From assembly GCA_016844625.1 (NCBI GenBank), contig JAERMN010000050.1:1-12940 (forward strand): a stretch of DNA of 12,940 nt, read 5' to 3'. The notes beneath the pieces were generated by a model. The model saw only the letters and a program-made list of their open reading frames with translations, was not told the DNA's origin and did no database searches. This document shows positions 1 to 6,220 of the stretch, piece by piece. Each line of letters begins with the position of its first letter. The first letter of the stretch is position 1. This DNA is from Deltaproteobacteria bacterium. GTDB taxonomy: Bacteria; Desulfobacterota; Binatia; UBA9968. Made by a program: the position numbers and the translations under genes.

Positions 1-994
1 CGGCGATCGGAGCGCCCCAATAGCGCATCAGCGCGGTCAGGACCATGGAAAGAAGCGGCAAGATCGATATAAAGACAACAATAGCCGAGATCAACAAAAA
101 GAGCGGATATCGCATCGAGCGTAGTTTGAGCTCGGCGGGGTGAACCGCCTTGCCGGATATAACCGTGAAGCGGCTCTCACCTTTTTGAATACCAAACTGA
201 ATCGCCATCGCTGCCAGCGCGACTAACACGAGCATGCTGGAGAGCGCCGTGGCCAGGCCGAAATCGGGGATCGCCAAGGCGTAATAGATGCTGGTCGTGA
301 GCACAAAAAATCTCGCTCTCATACCCAGAAGCGCCGGTATGCCGAAATTGGCGAGGGCGCCGATAAACGCTAGTAAGCCGCCAGCCATAATCGCGGGCAG
401 AACCAGAGGCAAGGTTATCTGGCGCATAATTTGGTAGGTGCTGGCCCCAGAGGCGCGCGCCGCCTCTTCGAGGCTGGCGTCCATGCGCTCCAATGCGCCC
501 GCGACCGTGATAAAAACCAATATGAAATAGTGCACCGTAAGCACGAAGACGATGCCACCCGCACTGTAGATATTCCAAGGCACCGTCGCGAAACCAAAGA
601 CTTGAAGGAATAGCCTCGCGAGGTATCCTTGCGGACCCAAAAGTTGGATCCAAGCGATCGCGGCAAAAAACGACGGGAGCGCGTAGGGCAGAACTAACAA
701 GGTCCGCAGAGTTTTTTTGCCGGGGAGATCCGTGCGCACCACGAGAAAGGCCAACAGAACACCGAGTACCATGCACATTGCGGCAGTTGCGCAGGATATC
801 CAAACCGAGTTCAGCAGCGCCCGGTAGTAGCTGGGATACGAAAAAACTTTTTGATAGCTTTTTAGAGACAGGACGCCGGCGTCCAGGAAGCTTCTAAAGA
901 GGACCTGCCATAGTGGATAAATAACGATCAGCAGAACAAAGACGCCGGCCGCCGCCATCAAAAGATAACGGCGGTCGAAATTGGCAGGTGTCAT
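1..994 (-). CDS. ABC transporter permease, FbpB/ThiP-type, 3' end cut by window
   Basis: This is an inner-membrane permease of a binding-protein-dependent importer. The first 331 residues read without a stop from an ATG at 994, and the gene runs off the left edge. Hydrophobic segments lie at about residues 11-33, 60-86, 97-119, 143-166, 195-225 and 247-268. The cytoplasmic EAA loop that contacts the ATPase is clear at about 176-204 (EEAARASGASTYQIMRQITL then P). A further hydrophobic stretch at about 295-323 starts a second permease half, the two-halves-in-one-chain layout known for FbpB, ThiP and PotBC-like permeases; such proteins usually exceed 500 residues, so roughly a third is missing. 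The start lies 29 nt after the stop of the solute-binding protein, so both belong to one operon. There is no strong ribosome binding site, and a TTG two codons upstream is an alternative start. The ATPase gene would be expected beyond the left edge. Family is confident; substrate is not. Confidence 0.88.
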   Translation of the reverse strand, partial: MTPANFDRRYLLMAAAGVFVLLIVIYPLWQVLFRSFLDAGVLSLKSYQKVFSYPSYYRALLNSVWISCATAAMCMVLGVLLAFLVVRTDLPGKKTLRTLLVLPYALPSFFAAIAWIQLLGPQGYLARLFLQVFGFATVPWNIYSAGGIVFVLTVHYFILVFITVAGALERMDASLEEAARASGASTYQIMRQITLPLVLPAIMAGGLLAFIGALANFGIPALLGMRARFFVLTTSIYYALAIPDFGLATALSSMLVLVALAAMAIQFGIQKGESRFTVISGKAVHPAELKLRSMRYPLFLLISAIVVFISILPLLSMVLTALMRYWGAPIA

Positions 995-1023
995 TCGCAA
1001 AACTTGAGGCGCGCTGCGCTCGC

Positions 1024-2028
1024 CTACTGAAGCATCGTTTTCTCGAATTTCTCTCGGATAGCTGGAGCGTTGTCAGCCGCCCACTCGTAGGGAATCGGCA
1101 GGAATTTGATTTGTTTTGCCGATGGCTGCCCCAGCGGAGGTTTGACATCACCTCGTACCGGGATCACTTCCTGCTTCACCAGAAATTCCTGGCCTTCCTT
1201 CGATAACACGTAGTCGACGAACGCTTTACTGCCATTGGGATTCTTAGTTCCCTTGATAATCGCAATCGGACTCGGCACCGAGATCGCACCATCCGAAGGC
1301 CAGACGGTCGCGAGCGGCGCGCCCTTCTTGATCAACCCCGCGATGATATAGTCGAGCGTCATGGCGATTCCGAATTCTTTGCCAGCCAGCGCCGTAGCCG
1401 CATCAGAGTTCCCACGCACGATAACGACCCCTTTGGCTCTTGCTCGCTCGAACCAGCCCCAGCCATCCTTTTGCACGAAGGCGGCTACAGTAACAAAATT
1501 GGAACCGGAATAGAGCGGGTTGCCCATGACGGCCTTGTTGCCAACATCGGGAAAATCCTTCCAAGACTTGGGAGCGTCCTTCAGCGGGATCACCTCAGTG
1601 TTAACCGCAATGATCATGTTGATCAGCCGCCCCGCGGTGAAAAGCCCTTTCGGATCTTTGAGCTCGGCGGGAATCGCTGCCGCCTCGGGCGAAATGTACG
1701 CGAATAGCTCGCCGCGCTTTCTGAGGTCATAATAAATCGGCGCATCGGCGAGCCACAACAGGTCGGCGCGGATTCCTCCGACCTCACGCTCCGCGGCGAT
1801 TTTGGCGCCCACTTCCGTGCTTCCGGCGCGGTATATTTCTACTCTGATATCCGGCCGCTTCTTCATGAAAGCGGCGGCAAATTGGGTCGCCAGTTCCTGC
1901 GGCACGGAAGTGTAAAGCAGAACTCGGCTCGGAGCTTTGGCCTGGGCAAAAACAATTGGCGGGTTGAACGCAAATATCCCGCTAGCGACCAGTAGGGTTA
2001 GACTCAATCGACCAAAGAACTTTTTCAT
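1024..2028 (-). CDS. Extracellular solute-binding protein of an ABC importer (FbpA/AfuA-like fold)
   Basis: This is a periplasmic binding protein of 334 residues that would deliver a solute to the adjacent permease. The chosen start (ATG at 2028) gives a textbook signal peptide: basic MKKFFGR, a hydrophobic core to about residue 26 and likely cleavage after FAQA at about residue 30. A longer in-frame start at 2136 would bury the signal and overlap the upstream gene, so I rejected it. GAGGTG at 2033-2038 lies 4 nt upstream. The mature chain opens with the strand VLLYTS and carries the typical fold features IRADLLWLAD, NTEVIPL, a GNSDAATALAGKEFGIAM stretch and C-terminal AFVDYVLSKEGQEFL. Compared from memory with ferric-binding FbpA, the metal-binding His is replaced (TSVPQE) and the Tyr-Tyr pair reads Asp-Tyr (TLDYII), so ferric iron is an unlikely ligand. 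Thiamine, polyamine, aminoethylphosphonate or a sugar-like solute remain possible. It sits 23 nt after the isomerase gene. Confidence 0.88.
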   Translation of the reverse strand: MKKFFGRLSLTLLVASGIFAFNPPIVFAQAKAPSRVLLYTSVPQELATQFAAAFMKKRPDIRVEIYRAGSTEVGAKIAAEREVGGIRADLLWLADAPIYYDLRKRGELFAYISPEAAAIPAELKDPKGLFTAGRLINMIIAVNTEVIPLKDAPKSWKDFPDVGNKAVMGNPLYSGSNFVTVAAFVQKDGWGWFERARAKGVVIVRGNSDAATALAGKEFGIAMTLDYIIAGLIKKGAPLATVWPSDGAISVPSPIAIIKGTKNPNGSKAFVDYVLSKEGQEFLVKQEVIPVRGDVKPPLGQPSAKQIKFLPIPYEWAADNAPAIREKFEKTMLQ

Positions 2029-2051
2029 GGCACACCTCGCTGTTGAAGCTC

Positions 2052-2840
2052 CTAAAACGCTTGTAGTTTCGCCAACTGCGCATTGAGAAAGGCGGTTGAT
2101 TTCTGCACCATCCCCATTTCGTCCTTGCGATTCCATCCTTCTATCACCAGCGCGCCGTCATATTTTTCTTTCAGCGCTTGCAGTACCGGCCCGAAGGCAA
2201 TTTCACCTTGGCCCATCAGCGCGTGAACTTTTCCGTCCTTGGTATCGCTGATGTGAATATGGCTGATTTTTCGCAGGGCGCGGATAAATTCCACCACGTC
2301 CATCACCGTATGGGCGTGCGAGACATCGAAGGTCACGCCAAAATTCTCCATGTTCACAGCGTCGACAATTTGGTTAGCGATCTCAGGATAAATCACCACT
2401 TCTTTGTTGCGCTTCTCCATTGTCTCCATAGCAATAACCAGGCCCAGTTCTTTGCCCCGGCTAGCGAAGCGCGCAAAAGCGCTGATTTGCATGTCCCAGA
2501 TATCGTCCGACGCGTCCTGTCGACCGGTAAGAAAACCCGGATGAACGGTGATGACCTTGGCGCCCATCGCCGCCGCCTCTTCGATGCCTTGGATAACCTG
2601 CCGGATCGATTCTTCCCGGATGCCCTGATTGCTTGAAGTGATGTTGAGATCCCCAATGGGACCGTGGACCGATAGGCTTAGTCCAGACTGACGCAGCCGT
2701 TTAAGCAGATCGCCCTTGTCGTCACGCCACAGGTGCTCTGTCCAAACCTCCAGCCACGACACACCTTGATCGCGCGCCAGATCGATCACGTCACCGAGCG
2801 GATGAGATTTGAAAAGCAGGCTAGAGATTGCCGTTTGCAT
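2052..2840 (-). CDS. Sugar phosphate isomerase/epimerase family TIM-barrel protein (AP endonuclease 2 superfamily)
   Basis: This 262-residue protein has the length and motifs of xylose-isomerase-like TIM-barrel enzymes, which isomerise or epimerise sugars, inositols or hydroxy-acids using a divalent metal. Candidate metal and active-site residues follow in the usual order: LEVWTEH (Glu31), SVHGP (His59), TVHPG (His100), AMET (Glu139), FDVSHAH (Asp172, His175), HIHISD (His195, His197, Asp199), HALMGQGEI (His206) and VIEGW (Glu234). The site looks intact. It has no signal peptide and should be cytoplasmic. An excellent AAGGAGG ribosome binding site lies at 2847-2853. It is first in the three-gene operon with the binding protein and permease, which suggests that it processes the imported compound, but the substrate cannot be read from sequence. 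The family is sure; the exact reaction is unknown. Confidence 0.85.
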   Translation of the reverse strand: MQTAISSLLFKSHPLGDVIDLARDQGVSWLEVWTEHLWRDDKGDLLKRLRQSGLSLSVHGPIGDLNITSSNQGIREESIRQVIQGIEEAAAMGAKVITVHPGFLTGRQDASDDIWDMQISAFARFASRGKELGLVIAMETMEKRNKEVVIYPEIANQIVDAVNMENFGVTFDVSHAHTVMDVVEFIRALRKISHIHISDTKDGKVHALMGQGEIAFGPVLQALKEKYDGALVIEGWNRKDEMGMVQKSTAFLNAQLAKLQAF

Positions 2841-2846
2841 AGAATT

Positions 2847-2853
2847 CCTCCTT
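2847..2853 (-). promoter_or_regulatory. Strong ribosome binding site of the isomerase gene
   Basis: On the minus strand this reads AAGGAGG, followed 6 nt later by the ATG at 2840. It is the best Shine-Dalgarno sequence in the window and fixes the start of the isomerase gene. Confidence 0.8.
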
Positions 2854-2862
2854 GTTTGTCGG

Positions 2863-2889
2863 ATTCTTAGCCAGCCGCGTGACTGTCAA
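2863..2889 (-). promoter_or_regulatory. Possible sigma-70-like promoter of the isomerase/ABC operon
   Basis: The minus strand of the 76-nt gap between the HAD and isomerase genes has a perfect TTGACA at 2889-2884 and, 14-15 nt later, TAAGAAT at 2869-2863. The -35 box is exact, but the -10 box is weak and the spacing is short of the usual 16-18 nt. The position, just ahead of a strong ribosome binding site, is right for an operon promoter. An imperfect stem (2876-2883 with 2908-2916) overlaps the -35 region and follows the HAD stop codon. It has no T-run, so I do not call it a terminator. Confidence 0.3.
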
Positions 2890-2916
2890 ATTAACTTCCT
2901 GTAACACGTCAGCGCG

Positions 2917-3522
2917 CTAACAATCCACCCCACGTTGCACCAGCGCGACCCTTAGTCTAGCGGTGTCCCCCTGTTGGTGGATGACGACGTTCACACCTAA
3001 ATCCCGTGCGGGTTGAGCATAGGTATCGTTGTCATCGATATAAACGATCTCTTCAGGCAGCGCACCAGACTTTGCGATCATCGCCTCGACGAACGCTGGC
3101 TCAGGCTTGGTCATGTGAAAGTCAAAGGAATAAACTTCGATATCGAACAGGTGGCGGAAGTGGTATTTTTCTTGCAAAAACGCGACGCGGCTTTTTATGT
3201 TTCCCGAGAATGCGACGATCGAGTATTTATTTCGCAATTTTGAAACGAGCGCATAAATCTCTTGGTCGAGAATATAACCGTTGTACCATTCGTCTTGGAT
3301 CAAGCGGCTATCGTAACTTGCCGGCAGTTGCTGCTGCGCCCAGCGCCAGAAGTCGGCATCGGACAGGAGTCCTTTACGAAGTAAAATGCTCTTTGGCGAC
3401 GACAGGATAGCGCCGACCAAGGCTCTGTCATAACCGTGCATTGTCGACAACTTCTCTAATGCCACGGACTTTCCTTCCGAGAATAGCACGCCGCCGAGAT
3501 CAACAACCACGGTCCTAATCAC
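2917..3522 (-). CDS. HAD-IA family hydrolase (phosphatase-like, YihX/epoxide-hydrolase-N type)
   Basis: This is a 201-residue cytoplasmic HAD-superfamily hydrolase. Motif I is VVVDLGGVLF (nucleophile Asp8), with Gly10 where many HAD enzymes have a second Asp; the same DxG form occurs in YihX-like sugar phosphatases. Motif II is AFSGN (Ser106), motif III is the Lys of MTKPEP (Lys139), and motif IV is YIDDNDTY (Asp163, Asp164). The helical cap lies between about residues 15 and 95, as in subfamily I. The start is GTG at 3522: the nearby ATG at 3528 is out of frame and hits a stop within five codons. AAAGG lies about 9 nt upstream. It is 76 nt upstream of the isomerase gene on the same strand and divergent from the paa-like operon. 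A small phosphorylated metabolite, perhaps a sugar phosphate, is a plausible substrate, but nothing fixes it. Confidence 0.85.
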   Translation of the reverse strand: MIRTVVVDLGGVLFSEGKSVALEKLSTMHGYDRALVGAILSSPKSILLRKGLLSDADFWRWAQQQLPASYDSRLIQDEWYNGYILDQEIYALVSKLRNKYSIVAFSGNIKSRVAFLQEKYHFRHLFDIEVYSFDFHMTKPEPAFVEAMIAKSGALPEEIVYIDDNDTYAQPARDLGVNVVIHQQGDTARLRVALVQRGVDC

Positions 3523-3613
3523 GCCTCATTGCCTTTGGGATTTATTGAGTGTAGCGAAAAGCATTTCAGCTCCCAGAGTCAGGAAACTAATGAATTCCCT
3601 GAAACGTCCTTTT

Positions 3614-3619
3614 TAAAAT
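3614..3619 (+). promoter_or_regulatory. Candidate -10 box (TAAAAT) ahead of the paaF-like gene
   Basis: TAAAAT sits in an A/T-rich patch in the divergent gap between the HAD gene and the paa-like operon. No convincing -35 box lies 16-18 nt upstream. If it is used, transcription would begin near 3626, downstream of an in-frame ATG at 3623. That favours translation from the ATG at 3677. Confidence 0.25.
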
Positions 3620-3676
3620 AGCATGAAAACCTGCCTTGAATCACTCCCAGCGCTGGTGTATTTCTTAAAAACCAAC

Positions 3677-4450
3677 ATGGATTTTGAAAACGTTATCGTC
3701 GAAAAAGACGGCGCCGTCGCCGTCGTCACGCTCAATCGCCCGCAAGCTCTCAACGCGCTTTCCTACGGTCTGGTCAAAGACCTGTCACTGGCGATGCAGG
3801 AGCTCGATCACGACGCGGAAGTGCGCGTGATCATCGTCACAGGCGGAGAAAAGGTCTTCGCCGCCGGCGCCGATATTAAAGAAATGGCCGAGCGCGGACC
3901 GTTCGACGAACGGATTCAGGAGCGGCTCGCCTACCGCGATAAGATCAATAAAATTTCTAAACCGGTAATTGCGGCCGTGAGCGGCTTCGCTCTGGGCGGC
4001 GGCTGCGAGTTGGCCATGAGCTGCGACATTATAATCGCGTCCGAATCGGCGCGCTTCGGCCAGCCAGAAGTGAATTTAGGAATCATCCCCGGCAGCGGCG
4101 GTACCCAACGATTAACTCACGTCCTGGGTAAACATCGCGCCATGGAATTGGTCCTTACCGGCGACATGCTAAGCGCCGCGGATGCCGAGCGGCTCGGCTT
4201 GGTCAATCGCGTCGTGCCCGGCGAGCTCTGTCTGGAAGAAGCAAAGAACATCGCCAAGAAAATCGCCGCCAAACCACAGCTCGCGATCAAAGCGGCCAAG
4301 GAAGCCGTGCTCAAAGCGGCGAACAGCGCGCTTGATGAAGGCTTGGAGTTCGAGCGTAAATCGTTCTATCTGCTGTTCGCCTCGGAAGACCGCAGCGAAG
4401 GCATGAAAGCATTTCTCGAAAAGCGCAAACCGGAGTTCAAAGGCAGGTAG
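3677..4450 (+). CDS. paaF: Enoyl-CoA hydratase/crotonase, PaaF-like (2,3-dehydroadipyl-CoA hydratase)
   Basis: This is a 257-residue crotonase-fold enzyme that adds water to a 2-enoyl-CoA. In the phenylacetate pathway PaaF hydrates 2,3-dehydroadipyl-CoA to 3-hydroxyadipyl-CoA. FAAGADI (61-67) and GGGCELAM (107-114) form the oxyanion-hole regions. Both catalytic glutamates of true hydratases are present, Glu111 (GGCELA) and Glu131 (FGQPEVNLG), followed by GSGGTQRL. The C-terminus, EDRSEGMKAFLEKRKPEFKGR in two overlapping parts, closely matches my memory of the E. coli PaaF tail. I chose the ATG at 3677 because it gives the usual family length and aligns with the start of the next gene. An ATG 18 codons upstream (3623) adds a non-conserved leader, and neither start has a clear ribosome binding site. 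It is first in the operon paaF-paaG-paaH-paaH'-paaJ. Crotonase family is certain; the PaaF assignment rests on context and tail similarity, and a generic short-chain hydratase is the alternative. Confidence 0.85.
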   Translation: MDFENVIVEKDGAVAVVTLNRPQALNALSYGLVKDLSLAMQELDHDAEVRVIIVTGGEKVFAAGADIKEMAERGPFDERIQERLAYRDKINKISKPVIAAVSGFALGGGCELAMSCDIIIASESARFGQPEVNLGIIPGSGGTQRLTHVLGKHRAMELVLTGDMLSAADAERLGLVNRVVPGELCLEEAKNIAKKIAAKPQLAIKAAKEAVLKAANSALDEGLEFERKSFYLLFASEDRSEGMKAFLEKRKPEFKGR

Positions 4451-4472
4451 GGGCAGCCCTATGTGGCTGCCC
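4451..4472 (+). repeat. Perfect 8-bp stem hairpin between paaF and paaG
   Basis: GGGCAGCC (4451-4458) and GGCTGCCC (4465-4472) form a perfect GC-rich stem around a 6-nt loop. It begins directly after the paaF stop codon and ends 11 nt before the paaG ribosome binding site. There is no T-run, so it is more likely an RNA-processing or stability element, or a REP-like repeat, than an intrinsic terminator. Confidence 0.6.
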
Positions 4473-4483
4473 GAGACGGTGAC

Positions 4484-4489
4484 AAGGAG
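4484..4489 (+). promoter_or_regulatory. Ribosome binding site of the paaG-like gene (GTG start)
   Basis: AAGGAG lies 11 nt upstream of the GTG at 4501. It supports the GTG as the start, although the spacing is slightly long. Confidence 0.6.
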
Positions 4490-4500
4490 ATTCATCCACC

Positions 4501-5280
4501 GTGGCCTACGAAACCATCATCTACGAAAAACCAAACGGCGTGGCGACTATCACGCTCAACCGGCCGCAGTCGCTGAACGCGTTTATCCCGCAGATGAACA
4601 AGGAAGTGCTCGAAGCCTTGCGCGACGGCGAACGCGACAAGGAAGTCCGTTGCTTCATGATCACCGGCGCCGGCCGGGCGTTTTGCGCCGGACAAGATTT
4701 GAAAGGCCGCACGCCGGAACAAAAAGGCTCGTTGGGCGCCTCGCTGCGCGAAAAATACAATCCGATGATCCGCCAAATTCGCGGCATGGAGAAAATCGTC
4801 ATCGCCGCGGTCAATGGCGTTGCCGCCGGCGCCGGCTGCAACTTCGCTCTCGCCTGCGATCTACGCGTGGCTTCCGAGGAAGCGAAGTTCATTCAATCTT
4901 TCGTCCGCGTCGGCCTAGCGCCGGATTCCGGTGGCAGCTTCATTCTCACCCGTCTCGTCGGCCTCAGCAAAGCGATGGAACTCCTGCTGCTCGGCGATAC
5001 CGTCGATGCCAAGGAAGCGCAGCGCATCGGCTTGGTCGCACGGGTTTTTCCGGCCGCGGAGTTCGCGGCATCGGCGCGAGCGATCGCCGAACAAGTTGCC
5101 CGCGCGCCGCGCGGCATTGGTTTGATCAAGCGCGCCGTCAATCATGCGAATTTGCCCAATGTCGAATCGGATTTGGAATACGAAGCATACCTACAAGAGA
5201 TCGCCGGCCGCAGCGCCGACTATGACGAAGGCGTGAAAGCGTTCTTGGAAAAACGCCCACCGGTGTTTACGGGAAAATAG
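4501..5280 (+). CDS. paaG: PaaG-like crotonase (1,2-epoxyphenylacetyl-CoA isomerase)
   Basis: This 259-residue crotonase-fold protein closely resembles PaaG, which converts ring-1,2-epoxyphenylacetyl-CoA to oxepin-CoA and also shifts double bonds in later intermediates. GAGRAFCAGQDL (56-67), NGVAAGAG (105-112), a LAPDSGG segment with Asp142, and the C-terminus AGRSADYDEGVKAFLEKR with PVFTGK match E. coli PaaG as I recall it. Both glutamates needed by enoyl-CoA hydratases are absent (Asn114 in GAGCNFA, Phe134 in QSFVRVG), while the Asp after LAP is kept. That is what an isomerase of this group should show. The gene starts with GTG at 4501, preceded by AAGGAG. It lies 50 nt after paaF and 73 nt before paaH. 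The non-hydratase assignment is firm; the exact ring-epoxide substrate is inferred from family and gene order. Confidence 0.87.
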   Translation: MAYETIIYEKPNGVATITLNRPQSLNAFIPQMNKEVLEALRDGERDKEVRCFMITGAGRAFCAGQDLKGRTPEQKGSLGASLREKYNPMIRQIRGMEKIVIAAVNGVAAGAGCNFALACDLRVASEEAKFIQSFVRVGLAPDSGGSFILTRLVGLSKAMELLLLGDTVDAKEAQRIGLVARVFPAAEFAASARAIAEQVARAPRGIGLIKRAVNHANLPNVESDLEYEAYLQEIAGRSADYDEGVKAFLEKRPPVFTGK

Positions 5281-5284
5281 TTTT

Positions 5285-5354
5285 GCGTCTCGCGTCTGGG
5301 GTCTAGGGTTGGAACGCTAGACGCGGGACGCTAAACTCGAGACTGAAAACTCTA
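5285..5354 (+). repeat. Inverted heptad-repeat element between paaG and paaH
   Basis: The whole spacer divides into ten consecutive 7-mers. The first four are GCGTCTC, GCGTCTG, GGGTCTA and GGGTTGG. The next six are AACGCTA, GACGCGG, GACGCTA, AACTCGA, GACTGAA and AACTCTA, the last ending in the A of the paaH start codon. The second set follows the complementary pattern of the first. Arms 5285-5297 and 5319-5331 pair over 13 positions with one G-U wobble, forming a strong hairpin. No T-run follows. The paaH gene has no recognisable ribosome binding site in this spacer, so the element could affect its translation. Confidence 0.65.
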
Positions 5355-6220
5355 TGGCTACTCAAACTGGAAAGATTTCTGTGTTGGGCGCCGGCACCAT
5401 GGGTGCTGGGATAGCTCAAGTCGCGGCGCAAGCCGGCTTCGAAACGCTTGTCTATGATGTCAAGCAGGAGTTCGTCGACACCGGCATGGGGCGCGTGAAA
5501 ACTTTTCTTCAAGGGAGCCGCGATCGTGGCAAGCTCAGCGCCGAACAAGAAAAAGACATTCTCGACCGCTTTCGCACCAGCACCCATCTCGAAGACACCA
5601 AAGGTAGCGCGCTGGTCATCGAGGCGGCGCCGGAAAAGCTCGACCTTAAGCGTGATATTTTCAAACAGCTCGACGCGATCTGCGGACCGGAAACGCTGCT
5701 CGCGACCAATACTTCGTCTTTCAACGTCACCGCCATCGCCGCCAGCACGGTGCATCAAGAGCGCGTGCTCGGTCTCCATTTTTTCAATCCGCCGCCGCTG
5801 ATGGCCTTGGTCGAAGTGATTCAAGGCGACCGGACAAGTGCAGCGACGATAGAGAAAGCCACGGCGTTGATGAAAGCGATGGGCAAAACACCGGCGCGCG
5901 CCAAAGACACGCCGGGCTTCATCGTCAACCGCATCGCCCGGCCGTTTTACAATGAAGGCTTGCGCGTCCTGGGCGACGGCGACGCTTCGGTGGAAACCAT
6001 CGACCGCATCATGAAAGAAGCGGGCAATTTTCGCATGGGGCCTTTTGAACTGATGGACTTGATCGGCAACGACATAAACTTCGCCGCCACCGAGTCGCTC
6101 TACCGCTCCTTCTTCGAAGATCCCAGATTTCGCCCCAGCCCGATCCAACAACGCATGGTCGCCGGTGGCAATCTTGGGCGCAAAACCGGACGGGGGTTTT
6201 ACAGCTATGACAAAAAGTAG
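5354..6220 (+). CDS. paaH: 3-hydroxyacyl-CoA dehydrogenase, PaaH N-terminal half (catalytic)
   Basis: This 288-residue protein is an NAD-dependent 3-hydroxyacyl-CoA dehydrogenase. In the paa pathway PaaH oxidises 3-hydroxyadipyl-CoA to 3-oxoadipyl-CoA. The Rossmann domain opens with VLGAGTMGAGIA (GAGTMG at 12-17), and the acidic residue after beta-2 (Asp36 in VYDVKQ) suits NAD. NTSS (119-122), His142 in LHFFNPPP and Glu154 in LVEVI form the catalytic set, 12 residues apart as in the family. The helical domain includes TPGFIVNRIARPFYNE, GPFELMDLIGND and the end motif GRKTGRGFYSY. The length equals a stand-alone 3-hydroxybutyryl-CoA dehydrogenase, but the next gene encodes what is the second half of E. 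coli PaaH (about 475 aa). The two overlap by 14 nt. This half should be active alone or as a dimer. FadB-like or Hbd-like roles are the alternative. Confidence 0.88.
   Translation: MATQTGKISVLGAGTMGAGIAQVAAQAGFETLVYDVKQEFVDTGMGRVKTFLQGSRDRGKLSAEQEKDILDRFRTSTHLEDTKGSALVIEAAPEKLDLKRDIFKQLDAICGPETLLATNTSSFNVTAIAASTVHQERVLGLHFFNPPPLMALVEVIQGDRTSAATIEKATALMKAMGKTPARAKDTPGFIVNRIARPFYNEGLRVLGDGDASVETIDRIMKEAGNFRMGPFELMDLIGNDINFAATESLYRSFFEDPRFRPSPIQQRMVAGGNLGRKTGRGFYSYDKK

Noticed and set aside
177..803. 208-codon open frame on the minus strand inside the permease region
   Set aside because: It is in another frame of the permease gene. The frame starting at 994 gives membrane segments and a clear EAA motif, while this one gives an Arg/Gly/His-rich non-protein-like sequence.
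1024..2136. Longer version of the solute-binding protein starting at 2136
   Set aside because: The extra 36 residues precede an excellent signal peptide and overlap the 3' end of the isomerase gene. The ATG at 2028 has its own ribosome binding site.
2876..2916. Terminator after the HAD gene
   Set aside because: The stem is short with a bulge and a 24-nt loop, and no T-run follows on the minus strand.
4461..5225. 254-codon open frame on the plus strand overlapping paaG
   Set aside because: It is the wrong frame of paaG, extremely Arg-rich with no domain, while the paaG frame carries conserved motifs throughout.
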